A stretch of DNA of 9,527 nt, taken from Bacteroidia bacterium. GTDB taxonomy: Bacteria; Bacteroidota; Bacteroidia; Bacteroidales; UBA12481. Where the stretch lies: assembly GCA_026391235.1 (NCBI GenBank), contig JAPLDV010000807.1:1-9527 (forward strand), read 5' to 3'. Made by a program: the position numbers and the translations under genes. This document shows, piece after piece, positions 1 to 7,012 of the stretch. Every line of letters begins with the position of its first letter. The stretch's first letter is position 1. Under the pieces are notes generated by a model. That model was not told the origin of the DNA and made no database searches. It saw nothing but the letters and a program-made list of their open reading frames with translations.

Positions 1-129
1 TCCGCCGAGGTGACTAATCTGGGCAAAAGTCTGGGGATTCATATTCTTTTTTCGGGATTGGGCGCTATCGATCAGGTGAAACTGTTTAACTCGAAGAATT
101 TCGTCGCAATGGATGAGGATTTTAAGTAA
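1..129 (+). CDS. C-terminal fragment of an unidentified protein
   Basis: The first frame is open from the first base and stops at TAA 127-129, giving 42 residues of a gene whose start lies outside the window. The residues alternate hydrophobic and polar (for example GIHILFSGLGAIDQVKLFNS), which suggests strands of a beta-sandwich of the kind found at the end of secreted carbohydrate-active or binding proteins, but no family can be named from so little. The next gene on the same strand starts about 116 bp downstream. Base composition matches that gene rather than the AT-rich minus-strand genes further on. Confidence 0.6.
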   Translation, partial: SAEVTNLGKSLGIHILFSGLGAIDQVKLFNSKNFVAMDEDFK

Positions 130-245
130 GACCGTCATCAACTGCCATTTCCCTCAGCATTATTGGAATGACGACTTTTTGATCAGGAATTTATTATGTT
201 TTGGCAAGGTCAGGTGCAGACCAAGGGTTAATTTTATCAAAAAAA

Positions 246-1697
246 ATGAAAACCCTGATTTGCTTTTTGATCATGTTCGTGCTCGTCCCAGGAATTTGTG
301 ATGCACAAACCCGTTTCAGTAAATATGTTATCGGCAAGGCCGGTGAAAGGGTTCCTGGTTTTTGCGTTTCAGATATCGACCTCGATAATGATCCGGATAT
401 CATTGGCTGTAAAAAGCTTGAGGGAAAGCTGGTTTGCTGGAAAAAGCAAGGTCCGGACATGCAGGATTATGAGGAAGTAGTTATAGCGGAAGGACTTAAC
501 TATCCTTTATATGTATGCTCCGGTGATCTCAATAACGATGGATTTCCTGATATTGTTGCCAGTATGGTTTTGGGGCATACCGTTAATGTTTGGTTGAACC
601 CGGGTTTAAATACCGCCGGGAACTGGACTCCATTTGTCATAGCGACGGGATTTCATGAGCCGCATGGGGTTTCAATCGGCGACATTAACGGAGACGGTTT
701 GAACGACATTATTGCCACGGCCGCACTGGATAACACCATCGCCTGGTGGTCGAATAATGGAAATAGTCCGTCAGGATGGACAAAACAAGTGATTACTACT
801 TCCTTTCAGTACACCCAGTGTGTTCAGCTTGCTGACTTCGACAACGATAATGACCTCGATATTTTGGCTGCAGCGTTGAACGACAACGCCATAGCTTTAT
901 GGATCAACAGTGGAGGGAAAAATCCCACCTGGACAAAAGTCCTTGTCGATGGTTCCTTTGGAGGGGCGCACTGGGCTGAGGCAGTTGATTTGGACAAGGA
1001 TGGCAATATGGATATAATCGGAGCCGCATTCTATAATTCACAGATAGCGGCCTGGTTTAATCTGGGTGGAAATCCCCTGACCTTTCGGAAGCAGGTCATT
1101 TCCGGAGATTTTCCGGGTCCCGTTGCCGTTACGTCCGGAGATATCGACCTGGATGGCGATGTGGATGTAATTGCAACAGCCTGGAGCGGTTCTACCGTTG
1201 CCTGGTTTGAAAACAAGCTAAATGTGGATGGGAGTTGGAGCCAGAACACAATCAGCTCAAATTTTTCCGGAGCCTGGCCAGTCTCTCTGTTTGATCTTGA
1301 CAAGGATGGCGACCTCGATGTTATAGCAAGCGGAGATGTCCTGGGAAATCCGGGATCCTCTTCCGCACTAACTATTTGGGACAATGCGAATATACAAACC
1401 GGGATCAGCATGGATCTGATGCCGATGGACTTGCTAAACATAGATTATTTGGAAAGCACGAACAGGTTAAAGGTCAATTGCCGATCCTCTTTTCTGGGTA
1501 AGGTTGAGCTGTCTTTTTTTGATGCCCTCGGCCGGGTGGTTTGCAGAAAGATATTTCAAAAAACGGAGATCAGGCAGGAATTTACCCTTGATATGGATTC
1601 TGTACTTTCAGGCAAAGGGATATTTATAATATCAGGCATCATGGGGAGCCTGCATCAAACTGAAAAAGTTTTCATTAACAATCAGTCATTTGACTGA
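246..1697 (+). CDS. Secreted FG-GAP/VCBS-repeat beta-propeller protein with T9SS sorting domain
   Basis: This 483-residue protein is predicted to be exported across the inner membrane and then through the type IX secretion system. Residues 1-20 form a signal peptide (MKTLICFLIMFVLVPGICDA, cleavage before Gln21). Seven acidic DxDxDxxxD loops of the FG-GAP/VCBS type begin near residues 43, 94, 146, 197, 248, 299 and 350, for example DINGDGLND and DLDKDGDLD. Their spacing is 51-52 residues and each blade closes with a VxxW or AWWxN strand. This predicts a seven-bladed calcium-binding propeller. Residues of about 396-475 (including VELSFFDALGRVVCRK and GKGIFIISG) resemble a T9SS type A C-terminal signal. 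ATG 246 is preferred to an in-frame TTG at 201 because it places the signal peptide at the N-terminus; no good Shine-Dalgarno is visible. The role is probably ligand or polysaccharide binding at the cell surface; the substrate is unknown. Confidence 0.88.
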   Translation: MKTLICFLIMFVLVPGICDAQTRFSKYVIGKAGERVPGFCVSDIDLDNDPDIIGCKKLEGKLVCWKKQGPDMQDYEEVVIAEGLNYPLYVCSGDLNNDGFPDIVASMVLGHTVNVWLNPGLNTAGNWTPFVIATGFHEPHGVSIGDINGDGLNDIIATAALDNTIAWWSNNGNSPSGWTKQVITTSFQYTQCVQLADFDNDNDLDILAAALNDNAIALWINSGGKNPTWTKVLVDGSFGGAHWAEAVDLDKDGNMDIIGAAFYNSQIAAWFNLGGNPLTFRKQVISGDFPGPVAVTSGDIDLDGDVDVIATAWSGSTVAWFENKLNVDGSWSQNTISSNFSGAWPVSLFDLDKDGDLDVIASGDVLGNPGSSSALTIWDNANIQTGISMDLMPMDLLNIDYLESTNRLKVNCRSSFLGKVELSFFDALGRVVCRKIFQKTEIRQEFTLDMDSVLSGKGIFIISGIMGSLHQTEKVFINNQSFD

Positions 1698-1698
1698 T
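1681..1698. repeat. Perfect inverted repeat over a stop codon
   Basis: ATCAGTCA and TGACTGAT are perfect reverse complements separated by TT, so the transcript could form a 7-bp stem with a 4-base loop. It covers the last codons and the TGA stop (1695-1697) of the propeller gene. There is no T-tract directly after it, so it is not a standard intrinsic terminator. It could be an RNA 3'-end stabiliser or chance. Confidence 0.4.
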
Positions 1699-1768
1699 GA
1701 TCGTATACCAGCAGCGGACGACTGACAAGTTGATAAACAACCGATAAATATGACAAATACAGATTGCT

Positions 1769-1806
1769 CCCATTATAGCAAATGGGCAAATCCAGATTTT
1801 TGTTTT
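1769..1806 (+). terminator. Weak terminator-like hairpin
   Basis: CCCATT (1769-1774) and AATGGG (1781-1786) pair perfectly around a 6-base loop, and TTG/CAA may extend the stem across a two-base bulge. A T-rich stretch (ATTTTTGTTTT, about 1796-1806) follows after some ten bases. The position about 70 bp after the propeller gene suits a terminator, but the stem is short and the T-run is not adjacent. Confidence 0.3.
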
Positions 1807-1866
1807 CATAAATACCAAGGTCTTTATTAGGTTTGAATGTTGCCATTGAGTGAGAAAAAAAAATGG

Positions 1867-2003
1867 TTAGAAAGCCCTGACAGCACGGATACTACAGTCG
1901 CTGTTCTTTAATAATTTTCGTATGCTGCCATCGGAGAAACCCTGTGCAAATGAGATTCTTGCATCGACCTCAGAAGAACTCCAATAGTACCACGAATCTG
2001 TTC
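1867..2003 (-). other. Out-of-frame C-terminal block of the DUF1566/FISUMP-like domain
   Basis: In the frame shifted by -1 (or +2) from the upstream lipoprotein, residues read DSWYYWSSSE, then a divergent stretch, then CSIRAVRAF and TAA. The YWSSSE core and terminal RAVRAF are typical of the end of Bacteroidota DUF1566-type domains. Asp of DSW is encoded at 1996-1998, while the Gln of GLLAAEQ in the other frame is at 1998-2000, so the two homologous segments touch with almost no unrelated DNA between them. The divergent middle contains a run of codons AAC AGC GAC TGT AGT ATC (1888-1905), each reachable from AAC or AAT by changing only A positions. Confidence 0.7.
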
Positions 2004-2150
2004 TGCTGCCAATAAACCATTCCCAGTTGCGGTGTTCAGATAAAAAATAAGCCCACCGCGCCATGTTTTGCCATAAAGTGAATCCAAAGGTATTCCACTG
2101 TCAAAAATATGTTTTGGTGTTTCACCATTATCTAAACGGTACTGTACTGT

Positions 2151-3038
2151 GTTTAAAGCTGTAATAAAGCTAATCTCGCCGCCGTAAGAAGTACCGGCGC
2201 TATTTGTTGCATATGCTTTTACATAGTATATTGTACTTGGAGACAGCCTTATAATATTACTTGTAAAACTACCGGTACCAATACCATTTGTACTACGGCT
2301 GTTTGAAATAGTTGGATTTTGGCTTATGTTCCAGCATACTCCGCGCGCTATAACTGAGCCTCCGCCATCGCTTGTTACATCGCCACCGCTTGTAGCTGTT
2401 GTCGGGGTAATAGCTGTGGCTTCAGTTGTTGTAACTGACGGTAAGACTACCGGTGTCGTCATAAATGTTATATCAGGGCCATAACCTGTTCCCGCACTAT
2501 TGGTTGCATAGGCTCTTGCATAATAGGTACTGTTAGCTGTAAGACCCGTTATATTACTAGCAAAAATGCCTGTTCCCGTGCCATCGGTTGTATGGTTGCC
2601 AGTTGCAATAGGGCTTGGAATTGTGCTCCAACAAACACCTCGTGCTGATACTGTTGCTGCACCATCGCTTGTTATATTGCCGCCGCTTGTAGCCGTTGTT
2701 TGGGTAATCGCTGTGGCTTCATTTGTTGTAACAGCCGGTAGTACTATAGCTGTCGTCATAAATGTTATATCACTGCCATAACCTGTTCCCGCACTATTGG
2801 TTGCGTAAGCTCTTACATAATAGGTGGTGTTGGCTGTAAGACCCGTAATATTACTTGCAAAAATGCCTGTTCCTGTGCCATCGGTTGTACGGCTGCCCGT
2901 TACCACAGGGCTTGGACTTGTGCTCCAACAAACTCCTCGTGCTGTTACTGTTGCTTTGCCATCGCTTGTTATATTACCACCACTGTTTGCTGTGGTTGTT
3001 GTAATATTGCTTACCGCGGATGTTGTCAAAACTGGCAA
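2151..3038 (-). repeat. Three tandem 297-bp direct repeats coding for Fn3-like modules
   Basis: Units at 2742-3038, 2445-2741 and about 2151-2444 repeat with an exact 297-bp (99-codon) period. For example, the string CCCGCACTAT or its variant recurs at 2788, 2491 and 2194 on the plus strand. The first two units (in protein order) are very similar at DNA level; the third, next to the C-terminal domain, is more divergent, which suggests a more recent duplication of the first two. Such repeats can gain or lose units by homologous recombination and can be mis-assembled from short reads. Confidence 0.9.
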
Positions 3039-3141
3039 TGCCGGATTGTCATCTTTCTTACAACTGTTTGTAAGTATTAAAAATGCTCCGATTAGTGTTA
3101 AAAAGTAAATCGAAATTTCATTATTCTTTTTCATAATTTTT

Positions 3142-3147
3142 CCTCCT
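3142..3147 (-). promoter_or_regulatory. Strong Shine-Dalgarno of the repeat lipoprotein
   Basis: On the minus strand AGGAGG stands 7 bases before ATG 3134. It lies in the 19-bp gap after the stop codon of the upstream lipoprotein gene, supporting a start at 3134 and translation from a shared mRNA. Such a full anti-16S match is uncommon in Bacteroidota, where most genes lack clear Shine-Dalgarno sequences. Confidence 0.8.
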
Positions 3148-3153
3148 AATTAT

Positions 3154-5499
3154 TTATTTGATTAAGTGGTAATCCGTTAAAACTACTTTATATAAGCGAG
3201 TTCCTTGAAAATAATTCTCCCATCCAACCATACCTATTCCGGGAATAAAATATTGATAAATATCAAATCCATCAGTTGCTGTCGATTTTAATCCGGACAA
3301 TTTCCTCAATAGTTCAGCATTTAAAATATTTGTTAAAAAATTATGGTTACCAATAGGCATGAAGAAATGATATTTATAACAACCTGTATAAGATTCGAAT
3401 GTCGCAGTAATTGATTCACAGGTCATTGTAGTTTGGTAAGGAACGGCAATCCAGTTTGTAACCCAGGTATCTCCAGAATTTGCAGGATATTTATACTCTA
3501 AATCTGGAGGGTATTGGAAAGGACCGCTATAACCAAATGCCCAACAACCGTCCGGTTTATTCCTGTAATACCACTCAACAATATCCCCGGTGGCGTACCA
3601 TTTATAACAAGTTTCCCCTTGTATGTCAATCGTCCCGGTTATACTAATGTTCATTGTTTGGGCTGTTATATCGAGTAGGTAATTCCAGTAATTGCCAACA
3701 GCAAGCGGGAGGATCTCATTAGAAGGAATGGTGTTGGTCGTGGTAAAACTTACCTGATTACCATAAGCAGTTCCGGAACTATTAGTTGCATAAGCCCTTA
3801 CATAAAAGGGTGTGCCGGCGGTAAGTCCGGTAAGGGAACTGGTAAACGCTCCAGATCCTGTGCCGTCATTTGTTTTGCTATCGGCTAATGTTGGGGTGCC
3901 GGCAGTATTCCAGCAAACTCCGCGGGCAGTGACGGTTGCTCCGCCATCGGAGGTAACATTGCCACCGCCGGAGGCAGCAGTTTCGGTAATTGATGTGATA
4001 TCTGAAGTGATCAGAGAGGGTAATTGACTGTTACTGTAGGTTGTAAAACTCCAGGAATCCGACCATGGTGATAGCTCTCCGTTAGAATTAGTTATTCTTA
4101 CCTTCCAAAAATACTGAGTTCCGGTTGTGAAAATTCCATTTTGTATTTGGTATTGACTTGAGCTACTGTTGGCATTGACAATTGGATTGTTAAAGTTGGT
4201 TTCAAGAGCAACCTGAAAGTTAAAATTGGTAGCACCAGCATATGACTGGCAGGTTAATGTGGGAGTTAAAGAAGATGTGACATAACCGTTATCAGGAGTT
4301 TGAAGTTGGGGTTTAAAAGTTAATTGTACAGACCCTCCTGTAGTAGGATAATAAACTAAATGACTTGTAGTATTTTTCCAAGTTTGATAAGTTAGATAAC
4401 TCGTAATTATAGGTCCATCAGCACCTGCTTGTCCGGTTTCAAAACTTGGATCATTAGCCATAATATTTAATGCTGTGGAAACATCTATTCCATTATTTAG
4501 CATAGTTTCTAATAATTTCTTGCCTTGTTCACCGAGTCCCATATAATGCAATTCATCCCATCCTAATATGACACCTGCACCCTTTGCATTAAGTGTTTTT
4601 GCTAATAATTTATTTGGATCTTTAAATGTTTGACAGTTTGCAAAATATATTAATGTATTTGGGAAATCAGTTGATTTGTAAGCATCATTAAAAAAATTTT
4701 CAGAAACAGACCATTTTTGAATTGGCATTTCAACTTCATTCCTTTTTTCTTTTTCAATTCCAAGTGCTATCTTCCCTAAAACCCAATCTGATTCATATTT
4801 GCCTAAAAAATCATAATCTCTCTCCAGTCCCTCTTCACCACTCTGAATCCATGTATGTGGGAAAGGATTAAGCAGGAAATTACTTGTGCCATACTTTCCA
4901 TGGCCAATTATATAAATTAACTTATAATTTTTTAGAGATTCTCTAAAAAACTTTATATCGGCAGCAGCTCCGTTTTTAATGGTAACTTTGTAATTATAAT
5001 TTTTAAATATAGACTGTAATTGATTGATGAAATCTCTTGTGTATAATGCATCTTCATCATCATACCAAATATTAATAAGGCAAACATTCCCGTTTTCTTG
5101 AACGCCCTTATACGGTTTGATAGGTAAAACTTCATTTTCTTTTAAATGAGATTTATATTCACTTTCAATTTTCGACTCGCTATTCCAGAAGATTATTCCG
5201 GCTTTCTTAAATTTTACAAAAAGAGCAGTGCTATCGACAACCCATGCTTGTTCAACAATTGGAAAACTATTGTAGTAATTCAACTTTTTTTGCCAACCAT
5301 CTACAGGATTATTTGAAAGCAAAATAGAATCAGCGGTTAGGGAAATCAATGAATCTGTTTTTAGAATCTCTTTCCACTCAGTTTCTGATAATATCGATGA
5401 TGGATTATCTATATTATAGTCTCTACATCCTGTATGGGAGAATAAAAAAGAGGCCAGAACAAAGAAAGTGACTAAAGATCTTACAATTATTGTTTTCAA
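3154..5499 (-). CDS. Caspase-like (clan CD) lipoprotein with Fn3-like modules
   Basis: This 781-residue protein starts at TTG 5499 (no in-frame Met occurs before residue 258). Residues 1-24 look like a lipoprotein signal ending HTG before Cys25; His at -3 is atypical. Residues of about 137-320 resemble a caspase/CHAT/gingipain-type cysteine peptidase core: NVCLINIWYDDED, then LIYIIGHGKYG with candidate catalytic His200, then LIYFANCQTF with candidate nucleophile Cys289, then AKGAGVILGWDE. Residues of about 398-487 form a fibronectin-like module (YFWKVRITNSNG, SPWSDSWSFTT). Residues 494-588 form an ARGVCW-type module related to the three in the next gene. Residues of about 595-781 form a beta-rich C-terminal domain beginning LPLAVGNYWNY and ending near PGIGMVGW, as seen in other Bacteroidota lipoproteins. 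It probably acts on the cell surface or in the periplasm, perhaps as a protease; substrate unknown. The next gene follows after 19 bp. The peptidase call rests on motifs only. Confidence 0.72.
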   Translation of the reverse strand: MKTIIVRSLVTFFVLASFLFSHTGCRDYNIDNPSSILSETEWKEILKTDSLISLTADSILLSNNPVDGWQKKLNYYNSFPIVEQAWVVDSTALFVKFKKAGIIFWNSESKIESEYKSHLKENEVLPIKPYKGVQENGNVCLINIWYDDEDALYTRDFINQLQSIFKNYNYKVTIKNGAAADIKFFRESLKNYKLIYIIGHGKYGTSNFLLNPFPHTWIQSGEEGLERDYDFLGKYESDWVLGKIALGIEKEKRNEVEMPIQKWSVSENFFNDAYKSTDFPNTLIYFANCQTFKDPNKLLAKTLNAKGAGVILGWDELHYMGLGEQGKKLLETMLNNGIDVSTALNIMANDPSFETGQAGADGPIITSYLTYQTWKNTTSHLVYYPTTGGSVQLTFKPQLQTPDNGYVTSSLTPTLTCQSYAGATNFNFQVALETNFNNPIVNANSSSSQYQIQNGIFTTGTQYFWKVRITNSNGELSPWSDSWSFTTYSNSQLPSLITSDITSITETAASGGGNVTSDGGATVTARGVCWNTAGTPTLADSKTNDGTGSGAFTSSLTGLTAGTPFYVRAYATNSSGTAYGNQVSFTTTNTIPSNEILPLAVGNYWNYLLDITAQTMNISITGTIDIQGETCYKWYATGDIVEWYYRNKPDGCWAFGYSGPFQYPPDLEYKYPANSGDTWVTNWIAVPYQTTMTCESITATFESYTGCYKYHFFMPIGNHNFLTNILNAELLRKLSGLKSTATDGFDIYQYFIPGIGMVGWENYFQGTRLYKVVLTDYHLIK
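3736..4020 (-). repeat. ARGVCW Fn3-like module related to the downstream gene's repeats
   Basis: This segment encodes residues 494-588 of the caspase-like lipoprotein, with GGGNVTSDGGATVTARGVCW and YVRAYATNSSGTAYG. It is clearly homologous to the 99-residue units of the downstream lipoprotein but about 95 residues long and more diverged in DNA. The two neighbours therefore share a module by duplication or exchange. Confidence 0.8.
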
Positions 5500-5685
5500 A
5501 GGAATTTCCTCCTGGTTAGTATAATTGGCAACGAACGTCGAAATTTTGGTAGCATGAAAATTAGTTTTGAAGATTAGTCTGGCTTATAGAAGTCGAGCGA
5601 ACTGACTGGCTACTATCCATTAGAGGGATTTTGCATCTTGCACTTTTGTAAGAAGTACGAGTATGTTTGTGAGGTGCCCTTAATA
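5500..5685 (-). other. Intergenic leader of the lipoprotein pair
   Basis: This 186-bp gap lies between the ankyrin gene and the caspase-like lipoprotein. Apart from the Shine-Dalgarno at its end, I see no coding sequence or strong hairpin. It is the largest minus-strand gap and the likeliest place for a promoter of the two-gene lipoprotein operon. A TAATTTTC box about 70 bases before the start resembles the Bacteroidota -7 element TAnnTTTG only partly, and no matching -33 element is evident. Confidence 0.35.
5508..5513 (-). promoter_or_regulatory. Strong Shine-Dalgarno that fixes a TTG start
   Basis: AGGAGG on the minus strand is 8 bases before TTG 5499, and the signal peptide begins right after that TTG. 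Together these settle the rare start codon. The context (AGGAGGAAA) is the same as at the downstream gene, suggesting similar translational control of the pair. Confidence 0.8.
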
Positions 5686-6957
5686 TTATTTGAACTTTAG
5701 AATTTCCCATAAACCACGTTTTGTTCTTTTGATCCCTTGAATTTTTGATAATTCATTTGCAGTCAAACCATCCTTATTTCTCAGGTTTGGGTCTGCTCCT
5801 TTTTTAATCAAATAGTCCGCCGATGAGTCGATTCCACTTATCGCACAATACATTAGAGAGGTGTAACCGTCATTGTCCCTGACATTCAGGTCAGCACCAT
5901 ACTTCAGCATCAAATCGATAAATGCTTGTCCGCTAAGCGAAATACTGGATTTCATATCAGCCGATGCATTTTCGGGAAAAATAAAAAAATACATGAGTGG
6001 TGTAATTCCGTCTCTATCTTTATAATTTGCGATGGCTCCATTTTTCAGCAAGAATTCTGCCATTACGATATCAGCATTAAAACAGGCCCAATTTAATGCC
6101 TCTCCCAACCTGATACAATTCATGTTTTTTTGACTGGCAAATCTATGTATCCACTCTGTGCAGCCAAGATTGCGGCCTTCTGCTGTATAACATAACGCAT
6201 CTTGTCCAAGACTATCAATCATACAAATATCAGCACCATTCTGACACAAATATTGCACAATATCAAGGTCACCTAAACCACATGAATACATCAACGGTGA
6301 AACTCCATCAATATCCGCCTTGTTAATATTGGCACCTTTCCGCACCAAAGCTTCCACGATATGGATATCACGAATCACAACTGCCGCATGTAATGCAGTA
6401 TTTGAAGCAAGATTATTGTTATTCACATTTACTTTGCGGTTGAGCAGAAATTGGACCATATCAGGGGATCTGTTTAGTATGGTATACATCAAAAATGTGG
6501 TGCTGTCATTTTTGCTGACATTAATGTCAGCACCGGCATTTATGATCCATTCAAAAACCTTGGCATTTTCAAGACTGAAAAAAATAGCAGAGCGGCCCTC
6601 GATGTCTCTGATCTCAAGGTTCGCTCCTTTTGTAAGTAAATACTGTGAATTCTCGAGATTTCCATTTCTTACAGCATACATCAGAGGTGTGCAGCCCTGT
6701 TGATCCTGGATATTGATATCTGCACCGTTCTCAACCAGGCAATGAATGAAGTTAGCTGAGTTATTTCGGGCGGCAAGATGAAGAACTACACTGCCATCTT
6801 CATTCTTTTGATTTATTAATTCGCGATTTTTACTTACAATTCTTTCGAATTTATTCAGATCTCTCTTTTTAAAAACATCAAAAAGATTTTGCCCGTCAAC
6901 TGAATTAACCAAGAAAATCAGAAATATCAGAATTGCAGATTTCAAGCATGTAGTCAT
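5686..6957 (-). CDS. Exported ankyrin-repeat protein
   Basis: This 423-residue protein has a signal peptide (residues 1-22, ending VDG before Gln23) and then consists almost entirely of ankyrin repeats, a fold used for protein-protein binding. About ten to eleven repeats are visible. Clear ones begin near residues 53, 86, 119, 183, 216, 315 and 362, with motifs such as GCTPLMYAVRNG, NGADINIQD and GVSPLMYSCGLGD. The repeat near 249-282 is degenerate (GQDALCYTAEGRN), and the repeat starting at 315 carries an insertion of roughly 15-20 residues around 327-345. The C-terminus (NELSKIQGIKRTKRGLWEIL) acts as a cap. ATG 6957 has no Shine-Dalgarno. It lies 55 bp after the unknown secreted protein, so it may be co-transcribed and could bind a periplasmic or surface partner. 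The partner cannot be named. Confidence 0.88.
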   Translation of the reverse strand: MTTCLKSAILIFLIFLVNSVDGQNLFDVFKKRDLNKFERIVSKNRELINQKNEDGSVVLHLAARNNSANFIHCLVENGADINIQDQQGCTPLMYAVRNGNLENSQYLLTKGANLEIRDIEGRSAIFFSLENAKVFEWIINAGADINVSKNDSTTFLMYTILNRSPDMVQFLLNRKVNVNNNNLASNTALHAAVVIRDIHIVEALVRKGANINKADIDGVSPLMYSCGLGDLDIVQYLCQNGADICMIDSLGQDALCYTAEGRNLGCTEWIHRFASQKNMNCIRLGEALNWACFNADIVMAEFLLKNGAIANYKDRDGITPLMYFFIFPENASADMKSSISLSGQAFIDLMLKYGADLNVRDNDGYTSLMYCAISGIDSSADYLIKKGADPNLRNKDGLTANELSKIQGIKRTKRGLWEILKFK

Positions 6958-7012
6958 TATGTATGCATTAACAATCGATTAATACGTTGACAATCATCGG
7001 ACTATTTGTCGA

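Larger units (their letters stand above)
1867..3134 (-). pseudogene. Surface lipoprotein with three ARGVCW Fn3-like repeats and a frameshifted DUF1566/FISUMP-like C-terminus
   Basis: The reading frame from ATG 3134 gives 408 residues, stopping at 1908. Residues 1-24 are a lipoprotein signal ending TNS before Cys25, and CKKDDN matches the Bacteroidota surface lipoprotein export signal (Lys at +3, acidic residues at +4 and +5). Residues 33-131, 132-230 and 231-328 are three fibronectin-like repeats, each with SGGxxTSDG, ARGVCW and YAxAYATNSAGT-type motifs. A C-terminal domain then begins (GIPLDSLYGKTWRGG, LIFYLN, GLLAAEQ) as in Bacteroidota DUF1566/FISUMP-like, C-type-lectin-fold proteins. After GLLAAEQ the frame becomes meaningless. 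The expected domain end (WYYWSSSE through RAVRAF, stop TAA 1867-1869) is in another frame that abuts it near position 2000. The middle of the domain, from memory roughly 80-100 residues, is missing. The cause is an out-of-frame deletion or an assembly collapse. The gene lies 19 bp after the caspase-like lipoprotein and is probably co-transcribed with it. If truly broken, the product would still carry the lipid anchor and repeats. Confidence 0.8.

Noticed and set aside
195..236. Bacteroidota promoter boxes (TATGTTTT at 195-202, TAATTTTA at 229-236)
   Set aside because: Each misses one base of TAnnTTTG and no TTG lies at the required distance upstream.
201..245. TTG at 201 as an N-terminal extension of the propeller protein
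   Set aside because: The extension adds charged residues before a normal signal peptide that starts at ATG 246, and there is no ribosome binding site before 201.
1031..1441. Minus-strand open frame of 136 codons
   Set aside because: It is antisense to the FG-GAP repeats; its Ser/Arg-rich repeated pattern is the complement of the DxDxDG codons.
1855..1863. T-run on the minus strand just after the end of the repeat lipoprotein gene
   Set aside because: No GC-rich hairpin precedes it, so an intrinsic terminator cannot be supported.
2151..3038. CRISPR-like array
   Set aside because: The repeats are 297 bp, contiguous and coding, without short spacers.
2566..3108. Plus-strand open frames rich in Val and Pro at 2566-2781 and 2824-3108
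   Set aside because: They are antisense to the tandem Fn3-like repeats and resemble each other only because the repeats do; the minus-strand reading has clear domains.
6320..6703. Plus-strand open frame of 127 codons
   Set aside because: It is antisense to the ankyrin repeats and shows no domain or start signal of its own.
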